A stretch of 64,000 nt of DNA from Paralithodes platypus (GCA_032716605.1 CM064492.1:52242844-52306843); one strand, 5' to 3'. Shown: positions 32,488-43,994, counted from the first letter of the stretch. The notes: generated from the letters alone by a model not told the origin. Program-made: numbers and translations.

Positions 32488-35400
32488 TTAATTTACAAAC
32501 GCAGTCAGTCGCGGGTTTGATGCAAGATATTTGTCTAGGCGAAGTTTAAATGAATCAAAGGTGCTGCAGTCTATAAGGTCTCGGGGAAGCCCATTCCACA
32601 AGTTGACAACTCGATTGAAGAAGAAATTCTTAGATTCGTGCGAGTTAAAAGATTTGCCGATAATTTTGCACCAGTTTCACCGCATGTAATTAGATTGGTC
32701 GATAGTGAAGTACTTACTACAGTTCATATTGTCGATGCCTTTGATGATTTTGAACACTTGAATTAAGTCGCCCCTTAATTTGTGCTGGGTTAAAGGAAAT
32801 AGATTTAATTCTCTAAGATGCTCCGCTCCTCGTATGGTTTGTTCTTTAGGCTAGGTATCATTTTGGTAACTCTACGTTGAACTCATTCTAGCTTGTCTAT
32901 ATCTTTTTGGTAATAAGGGCACCAGGATTGAACGCAGTATTCCAGAAGAGGGCGGACTAAGGAATTGTAAAGGGTTAGAATTACTTCTTTGGATTTATGC
33001 TCAAATGACCTGCCTATAAAGCCAATTATTTGTTGCTTTCTTAACAACTTCTGAACATTGTTGACTCGGTTTTAGGTTACTCGATATGGTTACTCCCAGA
33101 TCGGTTCCTTTGTTTACATTCTTGAGCTGAGTGCCATTCATCGAATAGTTTGCTTTCTCATTTTGGTATTCGATATGTAGTACTATACATTTATCCGCAT
33201 TGAAACTCATTTGCCAAATTTGGGCCCAACATGACAATTTATCTATATTGTGTTGCATATCATCAACTTGTTCTTTTGAGAGTACGCTATTTGCAATTTT
33301 TGAATCGTCAGCAAATTTTGAGATTGTACAGGTGAGACCCTCATCTATGTCGTTGATGTAAATTAGAAAGAGAACTGGTCCTAGTACCGATCCCTGGGGT
33401 AACCCGCTACTTACATTGGTCCATTTAGATGCCTTACCGTTTATGACTACTCTTTGTTTTCTGTCGCAGAGCCAATTTTCTATCCATTTCAACACACCGT
33501 CTTGTATTCCATGCACTTTTAGTTTTAGCAGTAAACGTTTGTGGGGAACTTTGTCAAAGGCCTTTTGAAAATCAAGGTATATAATATCTACAGCTTTACT
33601 CTCATCATAGAGATTGAGGATATCGTGGAAGAAGTCTAAGAGATTTGTTAAGCAGGAACGTTTGCTACGAAAGCCGTGTTGAGTATCTTTAAGTATGTTA
33701 TTTTCCTCTAAGTGATTTACGAGTCTGTCTCTTATGAGCGTTTCTAGCATTTTACATACAACTGAGGTTAAGCAAATTGGACGATAGTTACTGGGTAGGG
33801 ATTTGCTGCCTTTTTTGAAAATCGGTGTTACGTTAGCTAGCTTCCATTGATCAGGCTTAGTTCCAGACTGCAAGGATTTATTGAATAGCAATGTCAGTGG
33901 TTTGGAGAGTTCATCCTTAGCCTCCTTTAGAACTCTAGGTGAGATTGTATCAGGTCCGGGTGTTTTATTTCTATCTATCTATCTATTGCCTGACGCCGTG
34001 ATCCCCGAAGGGGTGGCCACGAACGAACCGCCCCCATGCACCTCTGTCCCCAGTCAGTCGACGCCCCTCCCCCCAACCAGCACAGCCTTCGTTCATGTAG
34101 TTCCTCACTCCATCCTTCCACCTCATATTCGGTCTACCTCTCCCCCTCTATCCATCCACCTCGCTCGTGTTTTATTTACCTTGAGTTTATCTAAACAATT
34201 CAATACTTCTCTCTCTGTAACGGTGATATTGCTTAGAACATCCGAATTATCTATCTGAATCGGCGATGCTGTAGGGATATCAATGAGGTCTTCTGTTGTA
34301 AAAACTGATGCAAAGAAGGTATTGAGGGCATTACTCATTTGTACTTCGTCTTTGGTATATTCTCCATTTTCATCGACTAACGGTCCTACAGTTGAAGTAA
34401 CTACTCTCTTCTTTCTGATATAACTATAGAATTCTTTTGGGTTTGTTTTACTTTGATTCGCAACATGTAACTCCAGGGTCTTTTTACTTTGCTTAAGTAA
34501 CCTTTTGGCTTTGCGTCGTAGTTCTACAAATTTCACCTGTTCTTCGTCATTTTGTGAGGATTTTAATCTATCATTAGCAAACTTTTTAGCAAGCAGACAG
34601 GTTGAAATATCTTTATTCCACCATTTGGGCTTATCATTATGGCCTGTACGCCGTATTTTCGATGGTATGCAGTCTTGCACTGCTTTTAGGTAAGTGTTTG
34701 CGAATGATTCCCAAGATGTATTTATGTCGTTATTGTTAATTAAAAAGCTCCAGTCAGTTTCTTTAAACATTGCTCTAAGTTTACGAAAGTTTGCTTGCTT
34801 GAAATTAGGGACTTTCTCGTTGCTGCTATTTGGTTCGTTACTAGTAAACTTTAAACTAAAAGTTATCGTACGATGGTCGCTGTTACTGAATTTATCACCG
34901 ACATTCAAATTCTCTATCAATTCTTCTTTTGTTGAAAGTACAAGGTCAAGGACATTATTTCCACGGGTTGGAGATCTAACAAATTGATATAGCGAACTCT
35001 CTTGCAAATTTGTATACAGGTCTTGTCCAGAGTGTGAAGTAATACTATCTCCCCCCTTGGTCACAGGTAAATTGAAGTCGCCAAAAATTACGGTATCATG
35101 CGAGTTACTTAAGTCTGCAATTTGCTCATAAATTTCTCGGTCAGTTTGCACTGATTGAGCTGGAGGTCTGTATATTAGTGCAAGTATTTTTTTTATAACT
35201 TTATTATTCTTTATTAGCACAAAGGATGTGTCGACGTTCACAATTTGAGGTTTTGACAAGAGGGTCGGGTTAAGACTTTCTTTGATAAAAAATAAAACTC
35301 CACCTCCATTTCTATTAATTCGGCTTTTCTCAAACATTACATAACCGGGATGTAAATACTCTGCTAAAAATTCTCTGTCTTCTGTATTGAGCCAAGATTC

Positions 35401-35538
35401 TGTTATGCCAATAACATCGTAATTTTCTGTAAACACTAGTTCCTCTAAATCTGAAAATGTATTGCGTATGCTACGAGCGTTTGCATAGAGAATATTCAAA
35501 GTTTTGGATTTGGAATTCACGGAACGCTCTTTATTCAA
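32488..35538 (-). pseudogene. CR1-type ORF2: endonuclease-reverse transcriptase, interrupted
   Basis: The endonuclease part is intact at the start: LNILYANARSIRNTF, VIGITESWLN (catalytic Glu), VIFGDFNLPV and FSNSDHRTITF (the Ser-Asp-His end), residues about 15-230. The reverse transcriptase (33891 downwards) has VTPIFKKGSKS, YLDFQKAFDKVPHKRL (A), VSSGLPQGSVLGPVLF (B), SKFADDSKIA (C) and KGTDLGVTIS (D). The C-terminus at 33000-32488 (LVRPLLEYCVQSWCPYY, NRVVNLWNGLPRDL) carries a frame break near 33030 and a stop near 32885. Between the domains a 196-bp fragment with an 11-bp target duplication is inserted. Inactive as it stands. Confidence 0.9.
33971..34166 (-). mobile_element. 196-bp 5'-truncated LINE tail inserted in the CR1
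   Basis: Flanked by an 11-bp direct repeat, GTGTTTTATTT, at 33960-33970 and 34167-34177. Minus strand encodes a LINE C-terminus (GRPNMRWKDGV) and ends in (ATAG)n. Its last 50 bp resemble the 3' end at 21350-21415. A classic target-primed insertion with severe 5' truncation. Confidence 0.9.
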
Positions 35539-35582
35539 ATTATTGGTTCTGCTCGGATCTACATTTATGTACCTGTTTGCCC

Positions 35583-36739
35583 TCAGTCCTCGATCCTCAT
35601 CCCTGGTTGTCCTCGGTCCTCGGTGTCCTCGATCATTGTTTCTGGTGGCCTTGCGTTCTCTATGTCCTCGATCGTCGTCCCTGGTAGTTCTCGGTCCTCG
35701 ATCGTCACCCCTGGTCGTCCACGGTCCTCAATCCTTGTCCCTGGTGGTCCTCGGGCCTCGAACGTTGTCCCTGGTGGTCCTTGGTTGGCTCTGCTTTTTC
35801 TCCGAATATCCTTTACTGCATCGTGAAGCAGGCGGCCAAATCTTGCTGCTCCCACCTGGTTCAGATGGACTCCATCTGCTACAAACAGATGATCTTCACG
35901 GTAGAAGTCATTCCAGGTATTGATGAATCCAACGTTTTCTTCCCCGCAGAGGTTAGCCAGACGACGATTTACGCTAGTGGCTATATTGAAGAATCGGCTC
36001 TCCACACTGATCCTGGGGACGATCCCTGATATGATGACTCTGCCTGACTTTTCCTTATACTTCTGAATCAGCTTCCAGTACTTCAGCATGAGGTCCTCCG
36101 ATCGGGTTCGCTGCACTTCATTAGATCCGACATGAATGACGTACATTGTGCGTGAAGGGGCTAACTTTGAAAGTTTGTTGACTGCAGCTGCAACGTTGTC
36201 CACACCGCCACCCGGGATACAAAAGCGCTTCCTGATCCTGGGTGCCCTGGCGCAGAACCCCATAAGTTGCCCACGAACCACGGAATCTCCTACGAGCCGA
36301 ATTTCTTCTATTTCTTCTTCGTCGTCTAAGTCCGCAAGAATCTGGTAACGGTTCTGGCACATGGTTTCGGTGATGATCCTCCTTGTGATGGGGCGAACGT
36401 TGTTTCTCACGACGCGGAAATTGTCCTGAGATGGATTGGAGTAATGTTTTCCTGACGTGGTGCATGTACTGAAGCAGGTACCGCTATATCAGGCGTTGGG
36501 CTGTTGGAAGATGCCGCAATGGTAGTAATTGCTTCATTTGATGATACTCCTATGTTGAGCGTCGCAAATTCTTGGCGTGTTTCCCGCTTCTTGGTGAGGG
36601 CGTTAATCTTGACGTTAGCTTCATCCAGTTTAGCTGCCAAATCTTCTCGGAGCTGGCAGAATCGGCAGACTTCAACATCGGTGCAGGCAAACATAGTAGG
36701 GCCAAACCTACCGGAACAGTTCGTGCAGGCGCGAGACAT
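35583..36739 (-). pseudogene. CR1-type ORF1: zinc cluster, coiled coil and SGNH esterase
   Basis: The first frame (36739-36407) starts ATG and has a Cys cluster (CTNC, FACT, VCRFC; residues 5-28) followed by a heptad-like helix LAAKLDEANVKINALTKK. After a frame change near 36440 the second frame (to 35583) is an SGNH-hydrolase fold: LVGDSVVRG (nucleophile Ser), a glycine block PGGGVDNV, HVGSNEV (Asn block) and VADGVHLNQVG (Asp-x2-His). CR1 ORF1 proteins are known to carry zinc and esterase domains and to bind element RNA. The tail is a degenerate repeat of GPPGT-xx-EDR, encoded by a roughly 30-bp tandem repeat (35590-35790). The frame change may be a mutation. Confidence 0.85.
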
Positions 36740-36779
36740 GGTGAGAATAACAAAACTTCAAATCACTTCACTCTAACTC

Positions 36780-37380
36780 CCTTCTAATCACTTGTCTCAC
36801 TTCAGATCACTGTATTTACTTCACACACTTCAGATCACTTTACTCACTGTAAATCACTTCACTCACTTTAAATCACTTCACGTCACTTCTAATACAATTT
36901 AAGCCTGAAAATTATACGTTTACATCAAGTCAATAATACACTTTAAAAACACTTATCTCACTTTAAAAACACTTCACTCACTTCAGGTCGTGTCACTTAC
37001 TTAAATAGGCCTAACCGAAAACAAAAATGTTGAAATACGCACAAATAGGTTATCAGCGGTGATAGCCTATCCAAAAATTTAAAAACAAAAAATATTTTAA
37101 AATTAAAATAGGCAGTGATAGCCGAACCGAATTTTGTTTTGTTTTCTTTTAAACAGAAATAGGCCACCAGGGGCGATAGCCTAGCCTAACCGAAAACAAA
37201 AATTATGAAAAACCGGTACGCAGAAATAGGCCACCAGCGGTGATAGCCTAACCGAAAATTATTTTTTTAAAAATACGCAGAAATAGGCCACCAAGGGTGA
37301 TAGCCTCGCCTAACCGAAAACAAAAAATTATATAATACGCAGAAATAGGCTATCAGGAATGATAACCTACCCAAAAAAAC
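36780..37380 (-). repeat. Tandem repeats upstream of CR1 ORF1
   Basis: Two arrays: 36780-37000 with TCACTTCACTCACTT-type units, and 37010-37375 with five or six 55-70-bp units containing AAATAGGCCACCAGCGGTGA and TAGCCTAACCGAAAAC. Their place just upstream of ORF1 suggests 5' UTR or promoter monomers, by analogy with LINEs that use such arrays; not proven. Confidence 0.6.
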
Positions 37381-37529
37381 AAAAAACTAACAAATATATA
37401 TATAATAGAATATGTAACTAAATATACAATTCACCAAATAGAGATTATATAACAATAAAGCGTAACTGCACACATGAGTTTTTTAGTTCCTGCTGTGAAT
37501 GATGTTGTGGAAGGCTAGTGGAATAGTGC

Positions 37530-37864
37530 AATGTATGTTCAGCATATTAGTTTTGAGGTTTTAAGACGTTCGTTTCATTAGTTTGGCGATTTTGAGACCT
37601 TACGACTCACTTTATTTTCAATATTAAAACCTTTCGTGCCCCTTAGGTGTCAAATTTTTCCTGGCGAGCGATAGCGAGCCTCTAATTTTAATAGGGACTG
37701 GTCTTCGGCCGGGACATTTTTCCACCGAAAAATGTACAAATTTATGTTGAAAGGGGGTCTAGGGGTGTTTTTCTAAGCTTGATGGAGGTCTAGGGAGGAA
37801 ACTAAAAAATATATGGATAACTAAATAAATAGACCAAAACCCAAGCACTACCCCCTTGCCTTAA
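37530..37864 (-). mobile_element. MITE family C, one end truncated
   Basis: Family C in reverse orientation: GGCGAGCGATAGCGAGCC at 37662-37679 and GCACTACCCCCTTGCC plus TTAA at the right end. The outer part of the left end is missing. Its terminal TTAA (37861-37864) is also the left TTAA of the next MITE. Confidence 0.75.
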
Positions 37865-38347
37865 CCCTTCTTTAGCGGCGCGCATCATATGTCGAGTGAA
37901 AAAAATTTGGACTATGTGGCGGCTCACAACATAAGTCGTGTGGCATTTTCAGCACGTAATGTTGCTGAGAGAGAGAGACAAGTGGTGGCAGGAGAGTAGC
38001 GAGCGTATGACTGCTCCAGACCACCGCGGTGGACCAACTGACATGAATCACACCCTCCTCCACCCTCTAACACTCGCTACATAGTGAATTGTATGGGGAA
38101 AGTACCGAATTACATGGTTTTTGCACTCGTGTTGCGCGGTTGTTGCAAGAAAACTAGCGGTCATACAAGGATCGTTGTGGTGTCATTGGAATGCTCTGTT
38201 TATGCCCTTTCAGGGATAGATACTTGTTTTACGCTCTGGGTCTTATTTAGGCATGAAAATGATCACGTAAACAGCCCTATTTTGGGTAAAAACACCCCGC
38301 TGGTGGCTACATATTATTTACCGCCTAGGCCGCTTGTTAGGTGTTAA
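37861..38347 (+). mobile_element. TTAA-flanked MITE, family A (487 bp)
   Basis: Starts TTAACCCTTCTTTAGCGGCG, ends GCCGCTTGTTAGGTGTTAA. Very close to 21691-22178. It abuts a family C element with a single shared TTAA. Confidence 0.85.
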
Positions 38348-38535
38348 GGATCACGCTTACCATCAAGGCTTCCATAATTTCTCAGCTTATCCCGAGAGGT
38401 GAGCGATCAACGAACATGGCTGAAGGCACAATTGACGGGAGGCTTCTGTAGGGAGATTTTGCCATTCGTGTTTCTACGGGCTCCATGCTGCATACCTCAC
38501 TCTCCTCCGTGGCTGCCTTTCGGGGTCCAGGTACA

Positions 38536-38579
<44 letters not shown>

Positions 38580-38692
38580 TCATATAAAATAACCCCCGCT
38601 TAAATTAACCTAGCAACTGCTCTTGTCCCTCTCTCCAAAGTCTTTGTTGTACGGTTGGCCAAATAAGTCATGTCGCCGCTGTCATTACATTT
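38348..38692. other. Non-coding with (ATA)n tract
   Basis: A (AAT)n microsatellite lies at 38530-38578. Nothing else recognised. Confidence 0.6.
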
Positions 38693-38880
38693 TGCTCGCT
38701 GTGTGCTCTATTAATGTCTGTCAGATGCTGAATAGGGTCTGTAAACATAGGAACATGTTTATATACCTCACTCAAAACGATCAATTAATGTTTAGATAGT
38801 GCTGAAACCAATTATTTATCGAAATATACTTTGGTGCCGCGACATGACTTGTTTGGCCAACTGTACCAGATACTCAAAAC
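38693..38880. repeat. Interspersed repeat with empty TTAA site
   Basis: Matches 5724-6160 with the MITE removed. TTAA at 38711-38714 marks the unoccupied insertion point. Confidence 0.8.
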
Positions 38881-39107
38881 ACATGCTGTGCCTTATTTCC
38901 CTATGACAGTCATATCCTAGTTACAGACGACGTACTTAATCTGTTCAACTGACAGTAAATTACAAAGTTCCCATCAAGATTTCTCAGTTATTTTGAAAAT
39001 TGTGTAGTGAAATATGGTGCTAATTATTAAGACTTGGTCTTCATGTGATGGAGAGATATAGTAGTTTAATATTTTTCCATTGAGTATCGATATATTAGCT
39101 GCTAAGG

Positions 39108-40204
39108 CAGTGCTTCTCAACTCGTTTCAGGCCGCGGACCACCAGCCCAATAAATCAAATATTGAGGACCATTTCATTTTTGTGTAATAAAGCATACACA
39201 ACAAACATCTGACTGCATGTGTTGATAGATTTGGGTAAGTAGCAATCATACTGGCCCGAAAAATAATCCATTGTAGACCTCTGGTACACATCTTGAGCCG
39301 ATAAATCATTTTTCAGACCCAAGAATTCCTCCTGAAGATCATCTGGAACACTATGAACACCTGTTGCGAATGGATTCCTGATGAAAGATAACCCATCCCT
39401 TGTCATGTCCACCTCCGGAAAGTATTGCTTAAATTCATCCTGCAGATTTTGTAAATGCTCGAGAATTTGCATCTGCATGGCTTCCTTTTCCCCGAGCATG
39501 TCATTCACACATGGAAATTGAATCAAATGTTTACCTTCGACTCGTTCGATCCAGAGTTCTAATTTCTCAAGAAAATCCTTGATGATACCTTAGTGAAAGA
39601 ACAGATTTGCAACTTTCACTTGCAGCTGAAGATTCAGCTTGTTCAAGATTCCAAAAATATCAACAAGGTATGCAAGTTGTAATTCTGACTATGTTAGCAT
39701 ATTTTTAAAATCCTCTTTCCCTGGAGACTGGAAAAATATAACAAATTTTTCTCTCGGTTCAAGAATTCTGTTGACTACGTTCCCTGCTGACAACCATCGT
39801 ACAGAAGTGTAGAACACCAACACCTCAAAATCGGAACCCATGTCCTGGCATAATTTTCTGAACAGCCTGGTGTTCACTGCTGACGATTTGATGTAATTAA
39901 GCACCTTCACCAATCCTTTAAAATTGGTGTTCAGGTGATCAGGTAGTGTTTTTTTTTATGCCAATGCCTCTCTACAGCTACAACCTGAAGATTGAAAATA
40001 TATTTCTTAAATAGGAGTAATACAATAACATGAATGGCCAATTATTTATTTTGATAAAACAAAATCGTATTGCATTTTCAACAAATTAAATAATATATGC
40101 ACCAATCTCCAGTTTAATACCAAATATAGTGAACGACCTGTGGACCACCAAAAAAGTCACCATGGACCACCAGTGGTCCATGAACCACCAGTTGAGAACC
40201 ACTG
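39108..40204 (-). mobile_element. hAT-type DNA transposon remnant (about 1.1 kb)
   Basis: Ends CAGTGCTTCTCAACTCGTTT (left) and, reversed, CAGTGGTTCTCAACTGGTGG (right) are the classic Charlie-like hAT termini. Flanking octamers TGCTAAGG and TACTAACA share five positions, so the 8-bp duplication is plausible but decayed, and the right one merges into the next LINE. Confidence 0.8.
39155..39913 (-). pseudogene. hAT transposase fragment (ZBED/SCAND3-like), broken
   Basis: Minus strand 39913-39689 encodes a piece of the hAT core: FRKLCQDMGSDFEVLVFYTS followed by VRWLSAGNVVNRILEPREK, a block diagnostic of hAT transposases related to ZBED- and SCAND3-type genes. A second frame (39526-39155) continues with NDMLGEKEAMQMQILEHLQN and LRNDLSAQDV-like sequence (LKNDLSAQDV). 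Stops and frame breaks at about 39600-39690 and loss of the N-terminal half make it non-functional. Confidence 0.8.
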
Positions 40205-42888
40205 TACTAACATAAGAACATAAGAACATAAGAAAATGGGAGTCTGCAGAAAGCCGATTGGCCTAAGCAAGGCAGATCCCTGTCCCACACAACCCCAATT
40301 CAATTACAAAGCCCAATTATAGGCTTCACACTCTAATACCCTGAGGATCATCTTACCAAAACGGTTAGAGATTAACGCAGGATTATGGAGGTCTGCAGAG
40401 CGCTGATTGGCCCAACCCGGCTGATCCCCCTTCACACCCAACCCTTCTCGTCCATATGCTTATCCAATTTTATCTTAAAGCTCCCTACAGTTTTAGATCC
40501 CACTATAGCACTTGGTAGTCCATTCCACCCATCTACAACTCTGTTACCAAACCAATACTTGCCTATATCTTTCCTGAAACGAAATTTATCTAATTTGAAA
40601 CCATTGGTACGAGTTCTTTCGCTATCACTGAGCTTTAGTACATTTGCCATGTCCCCTTTGTTAATCCCACTAACCCACTTGAACACCTCTATCATATCCC
40701 CTCTAACTCTGCGTCTCTCTAACGAATGTAAACCTAATTTCTTCAACCTTTCTTCATACGAAAGATTTCTAATATTATGGATCATTTTTGTCATTCTACG
40801 CTGTACTCTCTCCAATGAATCTATGTCCATTCTGTAATAAGGACACCAAAATTGGACAGCATAATCCATGTGGGGTCTCACTAATGACAAGTACAGTTTT
40901 AAGATAACATCAGCAGTTCTGTTACTCACACTCCTAGAGATGAACCCGAGAATCCTGTTTGCCTTATTACGAACGCTTATACACTGTTTTCTAGGCTTCA
41001 AATCATTGCTAACAAACACACCTAGATCTTTCTCGCAGTCTGAATTTTCTAATTCTAAATTAGCTAGTTTATATTTAACATTTGTTTGCATCTTCCCTAT
41101 CTTTAATACCTTGCATTTGTCAATGTTAAACTTCATCTGCCAATTTACTGACCATTCATGTAAGGTATCTAGATCCCTTTGGAGGCACTCTATATCGCTA
41201 TCTGAATCAATTGATCTCCCTATTTTAGTATCGTCTGCGAATTTACTTATCCTACTAGTTATACCTAAATCTAGGTCATTTATGTATATAAGAAACAACA
41301 GGGGACCTAATACCGATCCCTGGGGGACACCACTTTTGACTGCTCCCCATTCTGACTTGGTACCATTTATGCTGACTCTCTGCTTCCTACCAATTAGCCA
41401 TGACCTAATCCATCCTAACAACGCCCCACCTATTCCATGTGCCTCAACCTTTCTCATCAATCTCTCATGAGGGACTCTGTCGAAAGCTTTACTGAAATCT
41501 AAATATATAATATCATATGACTTGTCATTATCTACTGCTTCATATACCTCTGAGAAAAAACTAAGCAAATTAGTAAGGCAAGACCGTCCCTGAGTGAATC
41601 CATGCTGAGAAGAATTGATTAAGTTAAATGTTTCTAAGTGGTTTCTCATTTTCCTAGCAATAATTGACTCTAGTAGTTTTCCTATGATTGATGTAAGACT
41701 AATGGGACGGTAATTGGATGCTATTGATTTATCACCTTTTTTGAAGATCGGAACTACATTTGCAAGCTTCCAAGCTTCTGGAACTATACCTGTTTCTAAT
41801 GACTTGTTAAATAGAAATGTTAATGGATAACTTAACTCATCTCTGCATTCTTTTAATACTCTAGCATATACCTCATCAGGACCAGGCGATTTATGAGGTT
41901 TCAGTCTGTCAATTTCCTTAACCACATCATTTCTACTTATAGTAACCGTACTTAACCTATTTTCTATACTATCGCTGTATACCTTACGGACTTCTGGAAA
42001 CTGTGCCAAATTTTCATTAGTGAAAACGGAAAGAAATTGACTATTTAATGTACTGCACATTTCTAAATCACTTTCTGTCAATTTTCCTATAGAAGTTTTA
42101 AGGGGACCAATTACATCTCTAACCTTGGATTTATATAGTTGGTAAAAAGCTTTAGGATTATTTTTTGAGTCATTGGCAACCTTAATTTCATAATTTCTTC
42201 TTTTTTCTTTCCTAATATCCTTTTTTACCTGTCTTGATAGATTCTGATAGTAAGCAAGTAGGTGAATTTCGCCTTTTCTAATTTTTCTATATATTCCTCT
42301 CTTTTGTCCTAGAAGATCTAATAGTCTATTATTCATCCATTTGGGTTGGTTCTGTGTTGATCTAAATTTTCTTTTGGGGATATATTTATTTTGCGCATTG
42401 AATACTGACTTGATAAAATTTTCGTATGTATCTACCAAGTTTGACGTCTCCTCCTGACTTAAGATGACAGGTGCCTGAGAAAGGATACACTCATTTGGAC
42501 ACCTGGATCGACTTAATTTTTTGACCATAGGGTCCGCTAACAGGGCTTCTCTTAACCCACCATAATTGGCTTTTCTGAAGTCAGGTATTAATGTTGTATT
42601 CTCTCTAGTATTACCTTTCCATTGTATATTAAAATACACAGAATTGTGATCACTATTTCCTAGGTGGTCCCCGATTTCTACACTATTTATCATATGTTCA
42701 TTGCGTATCTATGAATTGAGATAAAAAACTATCTTGTACTACCTCAATAAACTCCTTTGAATCAGAGTCGCCTATTTGTTGCTGCCAATCTATATTAGGG
42801 AAATTAAAATCCCCCATAATTCACACGTTGCTAAGCCTTGATGCTATTTTAATTTCCTCCCATAATGATGTTCCGTCATTTCTACTCT
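40205..42888 (-). mobile_element. CR1-type LINE, copy 2 (5'-truncated)
   Basis: The 3' end shows three ATAAGAAC octamers (40210-40235, plus strand). The copy is nearly identical to 23897-26885 over the reverse transcriptase and 3' UTR. It has a roughly 50-bp deletion near 42700 and breaks off at about 42888 in the endonuclease. It abuts the hAT remnant. Confidence 0.95.
40432..42693 (-). CDS. CR1-type ORF2 fragment: linker and reverse transcriptase (753 codons)
   Basis: Starts just after the endonuclease Ser-Asp-His block (LGNSDHNSVYF) and runs through LKPHKSPGPDEV, NYRPISLTSIIGKLLES, YLDFSKAFDRVPHERL (A), VKSGVPQGSVLGPLLF (B), SKFADDTKIG (C), CEKDLGVFVS (D) and the CR1 C-terminus to VDGWNGLP. 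All reverse transcriptase motifs look intact, including the NYRP arginine missing in the 24-kb copy. The upstream endonuclease is broken by a deletion, so this copy cannot make a complete ORF2 protein. Confidence 0.92.
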   Translation of the reverse strand: MINSVEIGDHLGNSDHNSVYFNIQWKGNTRENTTLIPDFRKANYGGLREALLADPMVKKLSRSRCPNECILSQAPVILSQEETSNLVDTYENFIKSVFNAQNKYIPKRKFRSTQNQPKWMNNRLLDLLGQKRGIYRKIRKGEIHLLAYYQNLSRQVKKDIRKEKRRNYEIKVANDSKNNPKAFYQLYKSKVRDVIGPLKTSIGKLTESDLEMCSTLNSQFLSVFTNENLAQFPEVRKVYSDSIENRLSTVTISRNDVVKEIDRLKPHKSPGPDEVYARVLKECRDELSYPLTFLFNKSLETGIVPEAWKLANVVPIFKKGDKSIASNYRPISLTSIIGKLLESIIARKMRNHLETFNLINSSQHGFTQGRSCLTNLLSFFSEVYEAVDNDKSYDIIYLDFSKAFDRVPHERLMRKVEAHGIGGALLGWIRSWLIGRKQRVSINGTKSEWGAVKSGVPQGSVLGPLLFLIYINDLDLGITSRISKFADDTKIGRSIDSDSDIECLQRDLDTLHEWSVNWQMKFNIDKCKVLKIGKMQTNVKYKLANLELENSDCEKDLGVFVSNDLKPRKQCISVRNKANRILGFISRSVSNRTADVILKLYLSLVRPHMDYAVQFWCPYYRMDIDSLERVQRRMTKMIHNIRNLSYEERLKKLGLHSLERRRVRGDMIEVFKWVSGINKGDMANVLKLSDSERTRTNGFKLDKFRFRKDIGKYWFGNRVVDGWNGLPSAIVGSKTVGSFKIKLDKHMDEKGWV

Positions 42889-43062
42889 AAGGGATTCAAT
42901 TTACCGTCAGATGAAATGAAACAGGGTATAGGTATTTTAACATAATGATAGTCTAGTTTCCTTATGATTAGGAAGCTATATGACGTCGAGGAAAAGGAAT
43001 AAACTGTTAATTCATTGGTGTTTTATGCCTCTCACCTAGCCTTAACTTAATTGTACCCCAAA

Positions 43063-43287
43063 TTAACCCTTTGAGTACCAGCGACGTGCGCAATATTTTA
43101 GTCTAGCTATATGTAGACGATATTATGCAGCATTGGAAGGATCTGTGGTAGCTAAAAGGGATGGTTGGTTGAGTAAGTTTGAATCCTTATTATTGCTAGA
43201 GGTCCTTCCTAAGCTGAATCAAATCGTCTCATAGTTGTCAGAATACAATGACAAAAAAAAAAACGTCACTGGTACTGTACAGGTTAA
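43063..43287. mobile_element. TTAA-flanked MITE, family B (225 bp)
   Basis: Starts TTAACCCTTTGAGTACCAGC and ends GTCACTGGTACTGTACAGG plus TTAA at 43284-43287. That TTAA is shared with the next element. Confidence 0.8.
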
Positions 43288-43669
43288 GGGGGGTCACAGG
43301 CTTTATTTCTCTCCTTTTTTCTCTTTCTCTGGCTTGTATCCATTCGGCCCCATTCAGCCTACTGTTTTAAGACATTTACCCCCATCCAGGTTTCAATATT
43401 TTGCTGGCGAGCGGTAGCGAGCCAGCATATATATTTTGTTTTGTTTTGACAGCTAGCTAAATTTGTAAATTTTTTCGATAGAAAAATTTCTCCGGCGAAG
43501 CCGGATTTCTCCATACAACGATGGCTTGCTATCGTTTGCCAGGAAGAAGTCGACACCTGGATGGGGATAAACGTCTTAAAACAGTTGGCTGAATGGGGTT
43601 GAATGGAAAAAAGCCAGGGAAAGAGAGAAAAGGAGAGAAAGATAAAACAAAATCGGTGACCCCCCTTAA
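43284..43669. mobile_element. TTAA-flanked MITE, family C2 (386 bp)
   Basis: Starts TTAAGGGGGGTCACAGGC and ends CGGTGACCCCCCTTAA. Inner blocks GGCGAGCGGTAGCGAGCC and the opposed GGCTTGCTATCGTTTGCC make it almost symmetrical. Relative of 5211-5585. Confidence 0.85.
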
Positions 43670-43719
43670 CCAACGCACTATTACCACCATAACAATTGAT
43701 ATAGTCGGTGTGACATACG

Positions 43720-43936
43720 TTAACCCTTTCCGGATCACGTGACTCATTTTCTTTCTGCTCTCTGGCTTGCTGTAGTCAATCATATTCAGATCAATATGGG
43801 TAAATTGAAGTCAGAGGGTTACTTGAGATAGCCGTCAACCTTATAATTCCCACAGATCCATCCTAAGCTGAATAAAATCGTCTAATGGTAATCAGAATAA
43901 ACTGTCATAATGCGTCATAATTTTCCAAAGGGTTAA
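43720..43936. mobile_element. TTAA-flanked MITE, family B2 (217 bp)
   Basis: Starts TTAACCCTTTCCGGATCACG and ends CATAATTTTCCAAAGGGTTAA; same centre as family B but with a GACGCAT-type end module. Confidence 0.8.
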
Positions 43937-43994
43937 GAATTTGAAACGTATTTTCATCAATACTATTTAGAAATAAATCTCATAATAATAATAT

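Larger units (their letters stand above)
32258..37030 (-). mobile_element. Near full-length CR1-type LINE with ORF1 and ORF2
   Basis: Minus-strand order: tandem-repeat-bearing 5' region (about 36740-37380), ORF1 (36739-35583), ORF2 (35538-32488), 3' UTR (32487-32258) ending in repeated CTTTGTACTC. It is interrupted by a 196-bp LINE fragment at 33971-34166 and several small frame breaks. A truncated sister copy lies at 3896-4284. The 5' limit is uncertain. Confidence 0.9.
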
